33,210 bases of DNA from Pirellulales bacterium. GTDB taxonomy: Bacteria > Planctomycetota > Planctomycetia > Pirellulales > Lacipirellulaceae. The notes below the pieces were generated by a model that was not told where the DNA came from, did no database searches, and saw nothing but the letters and a program-made list of their open reading frames with translations. A program made the translations under genes and the position numbers. Each line of letters begins with the position of its first letter. The stretch's first letter is position 1. Positions 1 through 8,502 of the stretch are shown piece by piece. The DNA is taken from NCBI GenBank assembly GCA_022448265.1, contig JAKVCC010000025.1:1-33210 (forward strand), given 5' to 3'.

Positions 1-594
1 GCTAGGAAATAAATTGTGGCGCTGGGAGATTGGGGGTGCAAAGATCGATCGGTGCCATAGGTATCGGGCGCTATCGGTCATCGCGGTGCACCTGTTGACG
101 CCTGTGCTTCTGAGAACCACGGAGCAACCCTCAGCAATTCTCTAGCTCCCGCCAAAGACCGTTGTCCCAGGTGGCTCTTTGGCTGTGCAGCAGTTAATAA
201 ATGACTCGTGTTGCCTAGGGATACCGGGTCGGGGCCGGCTAACCGATGGCGGAAGTGGTATTTTACCCGCGTTGCGCCTACCTATCACAAACGTATTTTA
301 TGGGTATGTTGGCTGCAATCTCCGCCAGATCTATACAGATTCTGCGATTCTGACGGACCAGACATGCCTTGGGTGCCGATGACCAATGAAGGACAATGTC
401 TTGTCGGTGCAGGTTGTTTGATTGGAGTGTCAGAGTGGCTAGCATCGAGTGTAATCATTGTCCTGCCACGACTTGGGGCCAGCGGCGTTTGCTTGCCGCT
501 GGCCACCCACGCCGCTAAAATGGCAGCTAGCGGCGGCACAGGGTTTAGATAGGCTGAAGCCCGGCCGGCGCGATCCGTGGAACGGAGAATCTTT
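1..594. other. Non-coding region upstream of the first gene
   Basis: No reading frame here has recognisable protein features, and the short open frames overlap in conflicting frames. The part nearest the gene holds two adjacent hairpins, listed separately. The rest shows nothing I can name. No tRNA-like or rRNA-like segment was recognised. Confidence 0.6.
477..534 (+). promoter_or_regulatory. Two tandem hairpins in the 5' leader
   Basis: GGCCAGCGGC (477-486) pairs perfectly with GCCGCTGGCC (495-504) across an 8-base loop. Six bases later GCCGCTA (511-517) pairs with TAGCGGC (528-534). All four arms share the core GCGGC or its complement, so alternative pairings between the hairpins are possible. 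They end about 60 bases before the ATG at 595. There is no U-run, so a simple intrinsic terminator is unlikely; a leader structure is inferred. Confidence 0.5.
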
Positions 595-2247
595 ATGTCT
601 AGCTCGGAGCCACGCCTACCTTTTGGCGAAGGCCTTGAGGAGGTATGCGCGCCAATGCCGCCGCCGCTCGAACCCGGGCCATCTGCACCGACCCCTCCTC
701 CGCTAGCACAGCCTTCGGCTGTGGCAGGCAGCGGGCCGCCCGTTGTTGCTGCCGAGTGGGCTGCAACTACGATGAGCCAGCTGAAAGGGGCGGGGACTCT
801 TTCTTCAGCGACACCTACAGGGGTGCTTCCGCGGCCAAAGCAGGATCAAGATGCCTTACCACGGCTGGTGACTTTTTCTGACCTCGTTTTCGATGCGCCA
901 CCGTGGCTCTTTAGCGCGATGCTACACATGATTGCCGTGATTGTCTTGGGTCTGACTTTCATTATCCCGGAGAGTACCGAAGCGCTACTACTGCGTTTTG
1001 ACTATACCGAGAATTTGGGCAACGAGATGATCGGTGAGGACCTAGACGTGTCGCTCGATGTAATCGACGAGCCACTGGACTCAGCGATAGAGCCGCTACA
1101 GATAACGGAGCTAGTTGATACTACGCTTGTCGAACCCACCGAACGGCCACTGCAAGATAAACTGCTCACCCACGAGATGACACCCATTCAAGTGTCGCTT
1201 ACTGGCCGGGAAACGGGGATGCAACAGAAGCTGCTGGAGGCTTACGGAGGTACGGGAGCCACGCAGCAAGCGGTGATGGACGGCCTGCGTTGGCTCGCAC
1301 GCTATCAAGGCAGGCGGGGAATGTGGAGCTTACAAGGTCGCTATACTGACGGCGCGTCCTCCGAAAACCAGGAGGCGGCCACTGCGATGGCGCTACTGGC
1401 ATTTCAAGGTGCCGGTTTTACACCACAGCGAACCTCCGAGGAACCTTTCGAACGTGTCGTTTACCGGGGATGGAATTCTCTACTCCAAAAGCAGAAAGCA
1501 AATGGTGATTTTTTTGAGACCGGACTCGGTAACAGCTCGCTTTATACGCATGCGATGTGCACGATCGCCCTTTGTGAACTCTATGGGATGACGCACGATT
1601 CCAAGTACCGCGAGCAGACGCAGCGGGCGGTCGACTATTGCGTAAAAGCGCAGTCGTCCGCGGGTGGTTGGCGCTACGGGGCAGGCAAGGGCAGCGATCT
1701 GTCGGTGACGGGGTGGGTCGTCATGGCGCTCCAGAGTGCAAGGATGGCAGGTCTCGAGGTGCCGACAGCGACGCTGAAGCGGATTGGCGACTTTCTCGAT
1801 TCGGTGAGCCGAGAAAGCGGTGTATTCTACTCGTATCAGCCGCGGCAGGCGGCGACCCTTTCGATGACTGCCGAAGGTCTGTTATGTAGGCAATATTTGG
1901 GTTGGCCCCATTCGGACTTTCGGCTTCAGAAGGGCGGCGACCACTTGATAAGAAATCTTCCCGTCTGGAAGGATGGAGATCGCAATGTGTACTATTGGTA
2001 CTACGCGACTCAAGTTTGCCACCATTTGGAGGGCCGTCATTGGCGCGCCTGGAATGATGTGATGCGCGTGGTACTTCCGGCGCACCAGGTACAAGAGGGG
2101 AGTGAGCGGGGTAGCTGGGATCCGCAAGGAGACGAGTGGGGTTCCGAGGGTGGCCGGCTCTATGTGACTTGTTTGTCTATTTATATGCTGGAAGTTTATT
2201 ACCGCCACCTACCGATTTACCAGTTAGAAAATCTCAGCGGTAATTGA
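595..2247 (+). CDS. Membrane-anchored prenyltransferase/squalene oxidase repeat (alpha-toroid) protein
   Basis: This 550-residue protein has a proline-rich, low-complexity N-terminus (to about residue 95), one hydrophobic segment near residues 103-124, an acidic linker, and from about residue 205 a helical region with repeats such as GLRWLARYQ and GMWSLQG. That pattern resembles the alpha/alpha-toroid of squalene/oxidosqualene cyclases and prenyltransferases. Planctomycetes carry many such proteins of unknown role. I see no DXDD or QW-rich cyclase signature, so triterpene cyclisation is not supported. The domain probably faces the periplasm. I chose ATG 595 because GGAGA lies six bases upstream; a GTG at 577 in the same frame has nothing comparable. 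The next gene starts 13 bases downstream, suggesting co-transcription. Family confidence is good; function is unknown. Confidence 0.8.
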   Translation: MSSSEPRLPFGEGLEEVCAPMPPPLEPGPSAPTPPPLAQPSAVAGSGPPVVAAEWAATTMSQLKGAGTLSSATPTGVLPRPKQDQDALPRLVTFSDLVFDAPPWLFSAMLHMIAVIVLGLTFIIPESTEALLLRFDYTENLGNEMIGEDLDVSLDVIDEPLDSAIEPLQITELVDTTLVEPTERPLQDKLLTHEMTPIQVSLTGRETGMQQKLLEAYGGTGATQQAVMDGLRWLARYQGRRGMWSLQGRYTDGASSENQEAATAMALLAFQGAGFTPQRTSEEPFERVVYRGWNSLLQKQKANGDFFETGLGNSSLYTHAMCTIALCELYGMTHDSKYREQTQRAVDYCVKAQSSAGGWRYGAGKGSDLSVTGWVVMALQSARMAGLEVPTATLKRIGDFLDSVSRESGVFYSYQPRQAATLSMTAEGLLCRQYLGWPHSDFRLQKGGDHLIRNLPVWKDGDRNVYYWYYATQVCHHLEGRHWRAWNDVMRVVLPAHQVQEGSERGSWDPQGDEWGSEGGRLYVTCLSIYMLEVYYRHLPIYQLENLSGN

Positions 2248-2260
2248 CGATCGCAAATCC

Positions 2261-3478
2261 ATGATGCAACTGTTTTCCGTTCAGCAGAATCTCGTGTCCA
2301 GTCCGTTGCAAGACGTGGCTGCAGAACTGCATCGTCAGCTTGACGGCCTAGACCTTGCTGTGCCGCAGGGTCCGGTGGCCATTCCGGTGGGTAGTCGCGG
2401 AATATCTAGCATTGCCAATATTATTCGCGCCTCAGGCGATTGGCTGCGCAAGCGCGGAGCCAAGCCGTTTATGGTGCCGGCAATGGGCTCGCATAACGGG
2501 GCCACCGCAAGTGGCCAACAGCAGATGATTGAGTCGCTCGGTATGACCGAACAGGCGATGGGTATGCCAATTCGGTCGAGCATGGAATGCGTGCACGTGG
2601 GTACAGTCAGTTCGGGCGATGTTTGGATGGACCGGTTCTGTCATGAATCGGCGGGCGTATTGGTGATCAACCGAGTGAAGCTGCATACGTGTTTTTCAGG
2701 TCCGATACAGAGCGGGCTGACAAAGATGATGGTCGTTGGCATGGGAAAGATCCGTTCTGCCGAAACATTTCACTCCTGCCCGACACCCCAGATGAAAGAC
2801 ATGTTGTTAGAAATGGGGCAGGTGGTCGTCGATTCTGGGAAGATCCTGGCCGGCCTGGCGATTTTAGAAGATGGATTCGATGAAACTGCAGAAATCCACG
2901 CATTGCCAGCGAGCCAGATTCTCACGCGAGAGCCAGAAGTCCTTCAGCGGCATCATCACTATTTTCCGCGGTTGCCGATCGACGATTTGGACGTGCTGGT
3001 TGTCGACGCAATTGGCAAGACGTATAGCGGCACGGGCATGGATACTAACGTAATCGGCTACCGCGGCCTGAGGGGCAGCCAAGATCTGGATCGCCCCCGC
3101 ATTCGGGTTATCAGCGCGTTATCGCTATCCGAAGCCTCCCAGGGAAATGCAATTGGGGTCGGACTAGCCGATTTTATTACGCAGCGACTTCGCAATCGTA
3201 TTGACGAGCAGAAAACGTTTATCAATGCATTTACCACCGGCGATATGGACCGGGCCAAGATTCCCGCTACGCTGCCAGATGATGAAACTCTGTGCGAAAA
3301 AATTTGCCAGCGCTATGGGGGGTCTCGGTGGATGTTTATTCCCAATACACTCCATCTGGGGCATGTTTTTGTGAGCGCCGACCTGCGGGAAGAAATTGCC
3401 GCTCATCCGCTGTGCAAACTCGACGCCGATCCGATCGACCTGACGTTCTCCAGAGGCCGGCACCAGCTTGTGTTCTAG
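2261..3478 (+). CDS. LarA-like / DUF2088 family protein
   Basis: This 405-residue protein resembles the lactate-racemase N-terminal domain family. It has an IPVGSRGI segment near residue 41 and VPAMGSHNGAT near 72-82, where His78 sits in the place of the conserved His of the GTHRP motif of LarA. Other segments are VINRVKLHTCFSGPIQSG and a GLADFITQRL stretch in the C-terminal half. Characterised members (LarA) use a nickel-pincer cofactor to racemise 2-hydroxy acids. This sequence belongs to a divergent branch whose substrate I cannot state. The start is one of two adjacent ATGs (2261 or 2264) with no convincing Shine-Dalgarno. It is likely co-transcribed with the alpha-toroid gene and converges on dapA with an 8-base gap. 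Confidence 0.7.
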   Translation: MMQLFSVQQNLVSSPLQDVAAELHRQLDGLDLAVPQGPVAIPVGSRGISSIANIIRASGDWLRKRGAKPFMVPAMGSHNGATASGQQQMIESLGMTEQAMGMPIRSSMECVHVGTVSSGDVWMDRFCHESAGVLVINRVKLHTCFSGPIQSGLTKMMVVGMGKIRSAETFHSCPTPQMKDMLLEMGQVVVDSGKILAGLAILEDGFDETAEIHALPASQILTREPEVLQRHHHYFPRLPIDDLDVLVVDAIGKTYSGTGMDTNVIGYRGLRGSQDLDRPRIRVISALSLSEASQGNAIGVGLADFITQRLRNRIDEQKTFINAFTTGDMDRAKIPATLPDDETLCEKICQRYGGSRWMFIPNTLHLGHVFVSADLREEIAAHPLCKLDADPIDLTFSRGRHQLVF

Positions 3479-3486
3479 CGATGTTG

Positions 3487-4389
3487 CTACACGACAGCGT
3501 GCTGACCAAGGCCATAGGCGGCGAGCGTCTTGTTCAATGCAACCTCTTCCGTCGCCGCCAGCGGGGTCATTGGCAGCCGGAGCTCACCCGAATCGCGCCC
3601 CAGTATTTTCATGGCTGTTTTTACGGGGATCGGGTTGGTGGCAATTCCTAACATATCACGGCAAAGTGGAAAGAGGCGGTGGTGCCAGCGCTGCGCTTCG
3701 ACAAGATTGCCCGCACTACACGCTTGAATCAGCGAACTCATGTCTTCAGGGACGATATTGCCTACCACCGAAATCACGCCTTCAGCGCCAACCGACATTA
3801 GCGGCAGGGTGAGACTGTCATCACCACTTAGTACCGTGAGATTGGTGTTGGTGAGTATGGCCGATGCCTGGTCCAACGAGCCGGTGGCCTCTTTTACTAA
3901 ATCGATGTTTTCCAGTTCTGCCAAACGGAAGATTGTTTCTGGTTCGATATTCTTGCCGGTCCGGCCTGGGATATTGTAGATGCACTGAGGCAGGCCGGTG
4001 TTTTCTGCCAAACACTTGAAATGCTCGTAGAAACCCTGTTGAGTAGGTTTATTGTAGTAGGGGGCTACCTGCAGGGCTGCGTCGGCGCCCACCTTCTCGG
4101 CAAACTTGGTGAGACGCAGAGCTTCGCTGGTGCTGTTTGAGCCGGTGCCAGGCATGACCTTAATGCGCCCAGCGACCGTTTCGCACACAAAAGCAATTAC
4201 GCGGTCGTGTTCCTGGTGGGAGAGGGTTGGCGATTCGCCCGTGGTGCCTACTGGGCACAGCATATGCGTGCCAGCGGCGATTTGAAACTCGATTTGTTCG
4301 GCAAACAATTCGTAATCGATTGCGCCGTCCTTAAACGGCGTCACCATGGCGACAGAGAGACCTGCAAACACTCCACCTTTGGTACCCAT
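3487..4389 (-). CDS. dapA: 4-hydroxy-tetrahydrodipicolinate synthase
   Basis: DapA condenses pyruvate with aspartate semialdehyde, the first step committed to lysine and diaminopimelate. The 300-residue length is normal. Diagnostic motifs are [11 protein letters not shown] (Thr49-Thr50 of the proton relay), YYNKPTQQG near 111, YNIPGRTG with Tyr138 and Arg143, and VKEATGS with the Schiff-base Lys166. The ATG at 4389 is preceded by AAGGA in the right place. The gene converges on the LarA-like gene. Related aldolases (N-acetylneuraminate lyase, KDG aldolase) share the fold, but the motif set fits DapA best. Cytoplasmic. Confidence 0.93.
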   Translation of the reverse strand: MGTKGGVFAGLSVAMVTPFKDGAIDYELFAEQIEFQIAAGTHMLCPVGTTGESPTLSHQEHDRVIAFVCETVAGRIKVMPGTGSNSTSEALRLTKFAEKVGADAALQVAPYYNKPTQQGFYEHFKCLAENTGLPQCIYNIPGRTGKNIEPETIFRLAELENIDLVKEATGSLDQASAILTNTNLTVLSGDDSLTLPLMSVGAEGVISVVGNIVPEDMSSLIQACSAGNLVEAQRWHHRLFPLCRDMLGIATNPIPVKTAMKILGRDSGELRLPMTPLAATEEVALNKTLAAYGLGQHAVV

Positions 4390-4602
4390 CTCAGTTTTCC
4401 TTCTTAGTTAACGTGTTGGCTGGCAGTAGCCAGATCATAATAACGGGTTTCCGCCAGCAGGGGTAGGAGCCATGACGGGGGCTCTGTGTTGGCGATCGAT
4501 CGCGCGGGCCCCGAAGGCGGTTGATAATTCCGCCATTCGGCGGTGGTGCGAACTAAGGTTTCTTTTGAAATCTCGCGAGACAGCCCCGTGCGCCCTCCAT
4601 CG

Positions 4603-5100
4603 TCAGCTTCCGTAAGGCTGCCGGCGTCGGGCGGCGAGACCGCAGACAATTGCGCCAGCTAGCGCTACGAGGGGCGACGGCTCGGGCACAGCCGCTGCGC
4701 TCAGCGGCGCGGAACCCCAGGCGGCCAGGAGGATGCCCAAGTCGAGACTATCTACCGGCGGCGTGCCATCGAGTTCTCCCAAATCTGGAGTCGTGCTCGT
4801 ACCCCAATTCTCCAGTAAAATACCGACGTCCACGCTGTCAATAATTCCGTCCTCGTTAAGGTCGGCCTCGGACAGGAACGCATTGGCCAACCGATAGGCC
4901 TCCAGGCTTACCAACTCGGCCACGCCACCCTCTGCATAGAGAGAGACACCGATGCTCGACGGATCCGGGAAAATCAGACTCGTCACCGTTGCCATGCCGT
5001 TGTTGGCAAAGACTTCGACTGAACTGCGATCCACAAAAATTGAGGATTGCCAGCTAGAAACTCGGGTTGTACTATTGATCCTCGCGCGCCGCCGATGGAA
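4603..5100 (-). pseudogene. Truncated GH32 glycosidase: C-terminal end with dockerin-like repeats and PEP-CTERM
   Basis: The frame opens after a TGA at 5101-5103 and becomes recognisable at IFVDRSSVEVFANNG (from about 5040). This is the conserved C-terminal beta-sandwich motif of family 32 glycosidases (invertases, levanases, fructanases). It continues through TSLIFPD and then a calcium-loop dockerin-like repeat, DLNEDGIIDSVDVGILLENW, with a second, degenerate copy VDSLDLGILLAAWGS. It ends in a PEP-CTERM anchor: AVPEPSPLVAL, a hydrophobic stretch and an ARRR cluster. The catalytic five-bladed propeller with its WMNDPNG nucleophile region is absent: only about 230 bases lie between this and the next, divergent gene. 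The remainder is a relic. A GTG at 5034 could start a 143-residue product, but I infer it is not functional. Confidence 0.78.
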
Positions 5101-5316
5101 TCACCGGCACGATTCTTTTGTTGCAGAAAGTAGCCAGTTGCCTGCGGTGGCACGGAGCAATTTGATTAATAAAGGGAATCAAAAATTCGCGGGAGTTTCT
5201 GCGCATTGCCTGCTGTTCATCTCTCCGGAAAACACTTTACCTACTCATTGAGGTAGCCCCGAAGCGAGTCTGTGTTTTTACCCATTTCTCACCACCTGAA
5301 TCCAGGTCTAAACAAA

Positions 5317-7563
5317 ATGGCACGCGTTGTTTTTAATCTGCTAGCCGGTTTGACAATCTCGATCAGCGTTTCGGTAATGGGGTGCACTGGCACATCTATG
5401 GATAAAACCTTGGCGACAGGTGACTATGTTGTTAGCTACCGCCACGCCGAGGGTGCGATCCGGATCTTAGGCAATGGAACGCCGGCTGACGCTCCCGCCC
5501 TCGCGCTTGTTCCTGGCGGCGGGGATCCAAGGTTGCAGTTCCTCGACCCGGCCAATGTTACCGAGACTACTGCGATTTCAGGCAAAGCGATTGTTATCAA
5601 AGGTAAGCTGGATTGGTGCACGTACACGGTAACAATTTCAGTTTTCGAAGGCGCTCCTAACCTGATTAACAGTCAGGTTGCCGTGCAGACAACCAGTGAT
5701 CTAGTGCCTGCAGATGACCAGCCGTTTGAAGGCAGTTATCCCGAGCTGTCCTATGTGAATTCGACGGGCAAGGTTCTGGAGCGATCGGCCGTCGACTTGA
5801 CTTATTACCTCAACGGAACGCCCGGATCCAAGACCTATCATACGCGGGTTCCCGGCACGGGAACCGTTTACGATTTGAACCAGTTTGTCTTTTTTGGCGA
5901 TGCGACTGCGCTCCACTCGAGCCTTCATTACCTGGTCGATTTTTCATCGCTGAGCGATTATTTCACTGCCACGGAAACTCGCATTTTGGATTCGGTAAGG
6001 CAACCTCCCGGTTGTCTGGAAGTGGAAGAAGGTGCGGCAAAAAAACCGTTGTCGTTCGGTTATGATGTGCCTGGCATCAAGGTCCCCCTTCCACAGGGTA
6101 CTTCCCTAACGCTGGCAAATTCGAACCTTTATCTTGAATCGGGCGTTCCTGCTATAAACGAGCCGGTCGACTATTGCAGGCGGTTTGTAACGGGCTACAG
6201 CAATATCTATCCTCTGCTAAAAAAGCCTAACCCCAAATTCGTAGATTGGCCGGACATCACTGAAAAGGGTTTTGCCGACCTCATTAAGTGTCACGAAAAA
6301 CTCGGTAGGAGCCAGATTGGCATACAGACGAATCTTTGGTCGATCAAACGCTATCTGGAAAAATTCCCGTCAGAAACGGGACAATCTCTTGTAAATCACG
6401 AAGACAGGCTGTGGAACAGTGTCCGTATGTCCTTGCCCTTTGGGGACGCGTGGCAGTACTTGTTTAATTATGTTGCGGCCGGAGATTATCTGGAAACCTT
6501 TGATTCCGAACCGGCACGCAAAACGTTTTTGCATAACGCTGATGAGGTAGTAACAGCGGGGCAAAAACTGAACTATATTTTCCCCTTGGCTATTGATGCC
6601 GAGTTTACGAACGGTGGTAAGTGGCTGAATGAATACGATTGTACTGGCGCATATGTCTTCTTGATGATGCTTTATCACAAGGAGACGGGGGACCCACTCT
6701 ACTTGGACGAGGCACGCAAAGCGGCGCAGGTTTTGTCAACAATCGGATTTGAATATCCCTACGAATTTACAACAACAAGTCTGGGGCCCATTGGCTTATT
6801 GCGCCTTTATAGAGAAACGGGCGAAAAGCAGTATCTCGACGCTTGCGCCATTCCTATGGCTGCCATTTTACGCCATTCCTGGACCTTCAATCCGGGGTAT
6901 CGCGAATACAAAGGCCGCAATATCTTTCTGCTGACTGAGGGAATGCCTGGTGTGTATTCCAACGGTTGGGAGGAGGCGACTTTGCTGCGCTACTTGTATC
7001 TATTTCTTACGGAAGGCCAAGACATTGTCCCGCGTTCCACCCTCGATCTGGTGTCGGAACTGCTCAGATGGAAGGCTCTGAACGTTGCCGATTCGATCGT
7101 CCCGCTCTACACCGACAAGAGTATTGTCTACACCGGCAAGCCTCGCGAGTTTAAGTTTCCCGTTGTGAATGAGTGGCATATTCCGATTGAAGGTTTTGGC
7201 TATCTTGAATGGGATGATAGCGGATTGCACGACAAGCCAGGCCGTGTCAGCCAGGGGCCTTATTGTTTTGGGGCTGTGCCTGAAGCAGCAAATCTCTTGT
7301 TCCATCCCATTGCCGGTAATGCCGTACTCTACGTGGAGGCACCAATTGTCTTGACGAAGCAAAGCGAATCCAGTGAGTCGTTCAAGGTGTTGGGTGGACG
7401 CAGTACGTATCGAATGGCGATCAGCGCTAGCGCAGACAGCGCCGTCCGTATTACGTCGAATATGGGAGAGAACGTCAAGTTTAGCGAGGCCGGTCCGGAT
7501 GGCTGGTCCTGGGCCACCGTGTCACCGAATGCGCAATACACAACATCCGTAAACTCAAATTGA
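5317..7563 (+). CDS. Large exported protein of unknown function, possible alpha-barrel enzyme
   Basis: This product of about 748 residues starts with a hydrophobic signal segment (MARVVFNLLAGLTISISVS) followed by VMGC. That weakly resembles a lipobox, so it could be a lipoprotein. The first 280 or so residues look beta-rich. From about 310 to 600 the sequence is helical, with tandem features typical of alpha-barrel carbohydrate-active enzymes (YLDEARKAAQVLSTIGF, GPIGLLRLYRETGEKQYLDA). The C-terminal 130 residues again look beta-rich. This beta/alpha/beta layout resembles polysaccharide lyases and glycosidases with (alpha/alpha)n barrels, but I recognise no family signature. I prefer ATG 5317, directly before the signal peptide; GTG 5272 is in frame. 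It diverges from the GH32 relic. Coding status is certain, function is not. Confidence 0.75.
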   Translation: MARVVFNLLAGLTISISVSVMGCTGTSMDKTLATGDYVVSYRHAEGAIRILGNGTPADAPALALVPGGGDPRLQFLDPANVTETTAISGKAIVIKGKLDWCTYTVTISVFEGAPNLINSQVAVQTTSDLVPADDQPFEGSYPELSYVNSTGKVLERSAVDLTYYLNGTPGSKTYHTRVPGTGTVYDLNQFVFFGDATALHSSLHYLVDFSSLSDYFTATETRILDSVRQPPGCLEVEEGAAKKPLSFGYDVPGIKVPLPQGTSLTLANSNLYLESGVPAINEPVDYCRRFVTGYSNIYPLLKKPNPKFVDWPDITEKGFADLIKCHEKLGRSQIGIQTNLWSIKRYLEKFPSETGQSLVNHEDRLWNSVRMSLPFGDAWQYLFNYVAAGDYLETFDSEPARKTFLHNADEVVTAGQKLNYIFPLAIDAEFTNGGKWLNEYDCTGAYVFLMMLYHKETGDPLYLDEARKAAQVLSTIGFEYPYEFTTTSLGPIGLLRLYRETGEKQYLDACAIPMAAILRHSWTFNPGYREYKGRNIFLLTEGMPGVYSNGWEEATLLRYLYLFLTEGQDIVPRSTLDLVSELLRWKALNVADSIVPLYTDKSIVYTGKPREFKFPVVNEWHIPIEGFGYLEWDDSGLHDKPGRVSQGPYCFGAVPEAANLLFHPIAGNAVLYVEAPIVLTKQSESSESFKVLGGRSTYRMAISASADSAVRITSNMGENVKFSEAGPDGWSWATVSPNAQYTTSVNSN

Positions 7564-7929
7564 CTTGCTGCAGTTGTACTGGTTGCTCACGATTCTCAAT
7601 CAGTTTTTGAGCAGGTTGTTCGCGGCGCGCTAGTTTGCACAACTTGGACCTGATTTGTTGTGCAAAACTCACATGGTGCATAACGCCCCTCTTTCGTCAG
7701 GACACGGGCCAAACTACTGCTGAGTGTCGTAAGCCCTCACGTGCTTAAATCTCATGACAGACATCGATAGTCCGACATGAATCATCAGGCCCATTGTCTA
7801 AGGTGGAGGGCCCGTTTCCAGCGCACCGGCAATCGGGATTGAGGCTGTGCCGAAATGGGCCTCCGAATCTGAGAGGTGCGAGGCGCTGAGGGGGCCGGGA
7901 GACTCTCTGCGTTGCCATGCGAGAAAATC
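7564..7929. other. Intergenic region downstream of the large exported protein
   Basis: Apart from the inverted repeat at 7634-7666, I see no coding signal or named element here. It ends where homology to the region upstream of the beta-solenoid gene begins. Confidence 0.5.
7634..7666 (+). terminator. Inverted repeat, candidate terminator
   Basis: TTTGCACAAC (7634-7643) and GTTGTGCAAA (7657-7666) form a perfect 10-bp stem with a 13-base loop, about 70 bases after the stop at 7563. It is rather AT-rich and no proper U-run follows, so termination is plausible but not assured. Confidence 0.4.
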
Positions 7930-8191
7930 GGAACCGTCATCGCTGCTGCTGCCGGTTTTAGAGCTGGTCCTGTTATTGGTGAGTCGGCTACAAGGGTGTC
8001 TACAGGGTATTTGACAGGCATCGCCATCCCAAACATAATAAGGCAGTTGTATTGGAACTTGATCACCGTGCTCTAAACGCTGCCGTTGAATGCTCAGCGG
8101 CAGTCTCGTCCGCACCCAACCCCCAGCTGCTACTGATAACCGCACGGTAGGGGAAGCGTCATAAAGCGTACTCAGGGTGGCCGTAATACAG
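7930..8191 (+). repeat. Promoter-leader repeat, copy A
   Basis: These 262 bases align almost without gaps with 11338-11600, with roughly four bases in five identical by eye. Homology begins at GGAAC(C/T)GTCATCGC and ends at the GT(A/G)ATACAG that encodes the first codons in copy B. The copy contains a conserved promoter and a leader of about 140 bases. Reading frames across it are not conserved between copies on either strand, so it is non-coding. In this copy the Shine-Dalgarno CGGAGG has become CAGGG and the start GTG has become GTA. Confidence 0.85.
8011..8039 (+). promoter_or_regulatory. Sigma-70-type promoter in copy A
   Basis: TTGACA (8011-8016) and CATAAT (8034-8039) are separated by exactly 17 bases. 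Both hexamers and the spacing are identical in copy B, although surrounding bases have diverged. It would drive the relic at 8177-8502 and probably the C25 peptidase gene that overlaps its end. Confidence 0.7.
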
Positions 8192-8502
8192 CCGGCACTC
8201 GGTACGACCAACTCCAGATCAGCGAATTGCTCGACCTGGACAGCGTCCTTTAGGTCCAGTTGATCGTTGGCTTTACGCCATCGCTGGGCAGCACATATGA
8301 TCTGCTCGACTGGGCCTCCCAGACGGGTAGTTTTGCAACCATGACATTGCCGGATCTCGCATCGGACGGGTTCGGTTGGGACGCTGGGTCCCTGTTGATT
8401 GACGGCACAGTGTCCCTGTTACCTGAACTCTCCTCTTTGTTGTTGGCCTTATTCGGTCTTTTTCTGCAACCGCTGCTTAAACGAGGGAAGCCTTATGCAT
8501 AA
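8177..8502 (+). pseudogene. Internally deleted, decayed PEP-CTERM protein gene
   Basis: After the leader the sequence jumps from the first codons of a gene like 11592-13382 straight to its C-terminal part: 8188-8415 matches 12876-13103 at close to nine bases in ten by eye. The join lies at GTAATACAG, corresponding to GTGATACAG (11592-11600) and GTGAAACAG (12871-12879) in the intact gene. About 1279 bases are missing, which also breaks the frame. Further damage is a lost start codon (GTA), a lost ribosome site and a TCG-to-TAG stop in CTTTAG. An open stretch resumes from GFTPSLG to a degenerate anchor with PEL instead of PEP (LLPELSSLLLALFGLFLQ). No dockerin-like repeats are present. Its TAA at 8500-8502 overlaps the start of the C25 peptidase. 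Confidence 0.85.

Noticed and set aside
595-2247. Squalene-hopene cyclase
   Set aside because: The toroid resembles the family, but the DXDD catalytic motif and proper QW repeats are absent and the protein has an N-terminal membrane anchor and Pro-rich region.
7798-8211. 137-codon minus-strand frame across repeat copy A
   Set aside because: The same stretch in copy B is not open in this frame, and base changes between the copies do not preserve codons.
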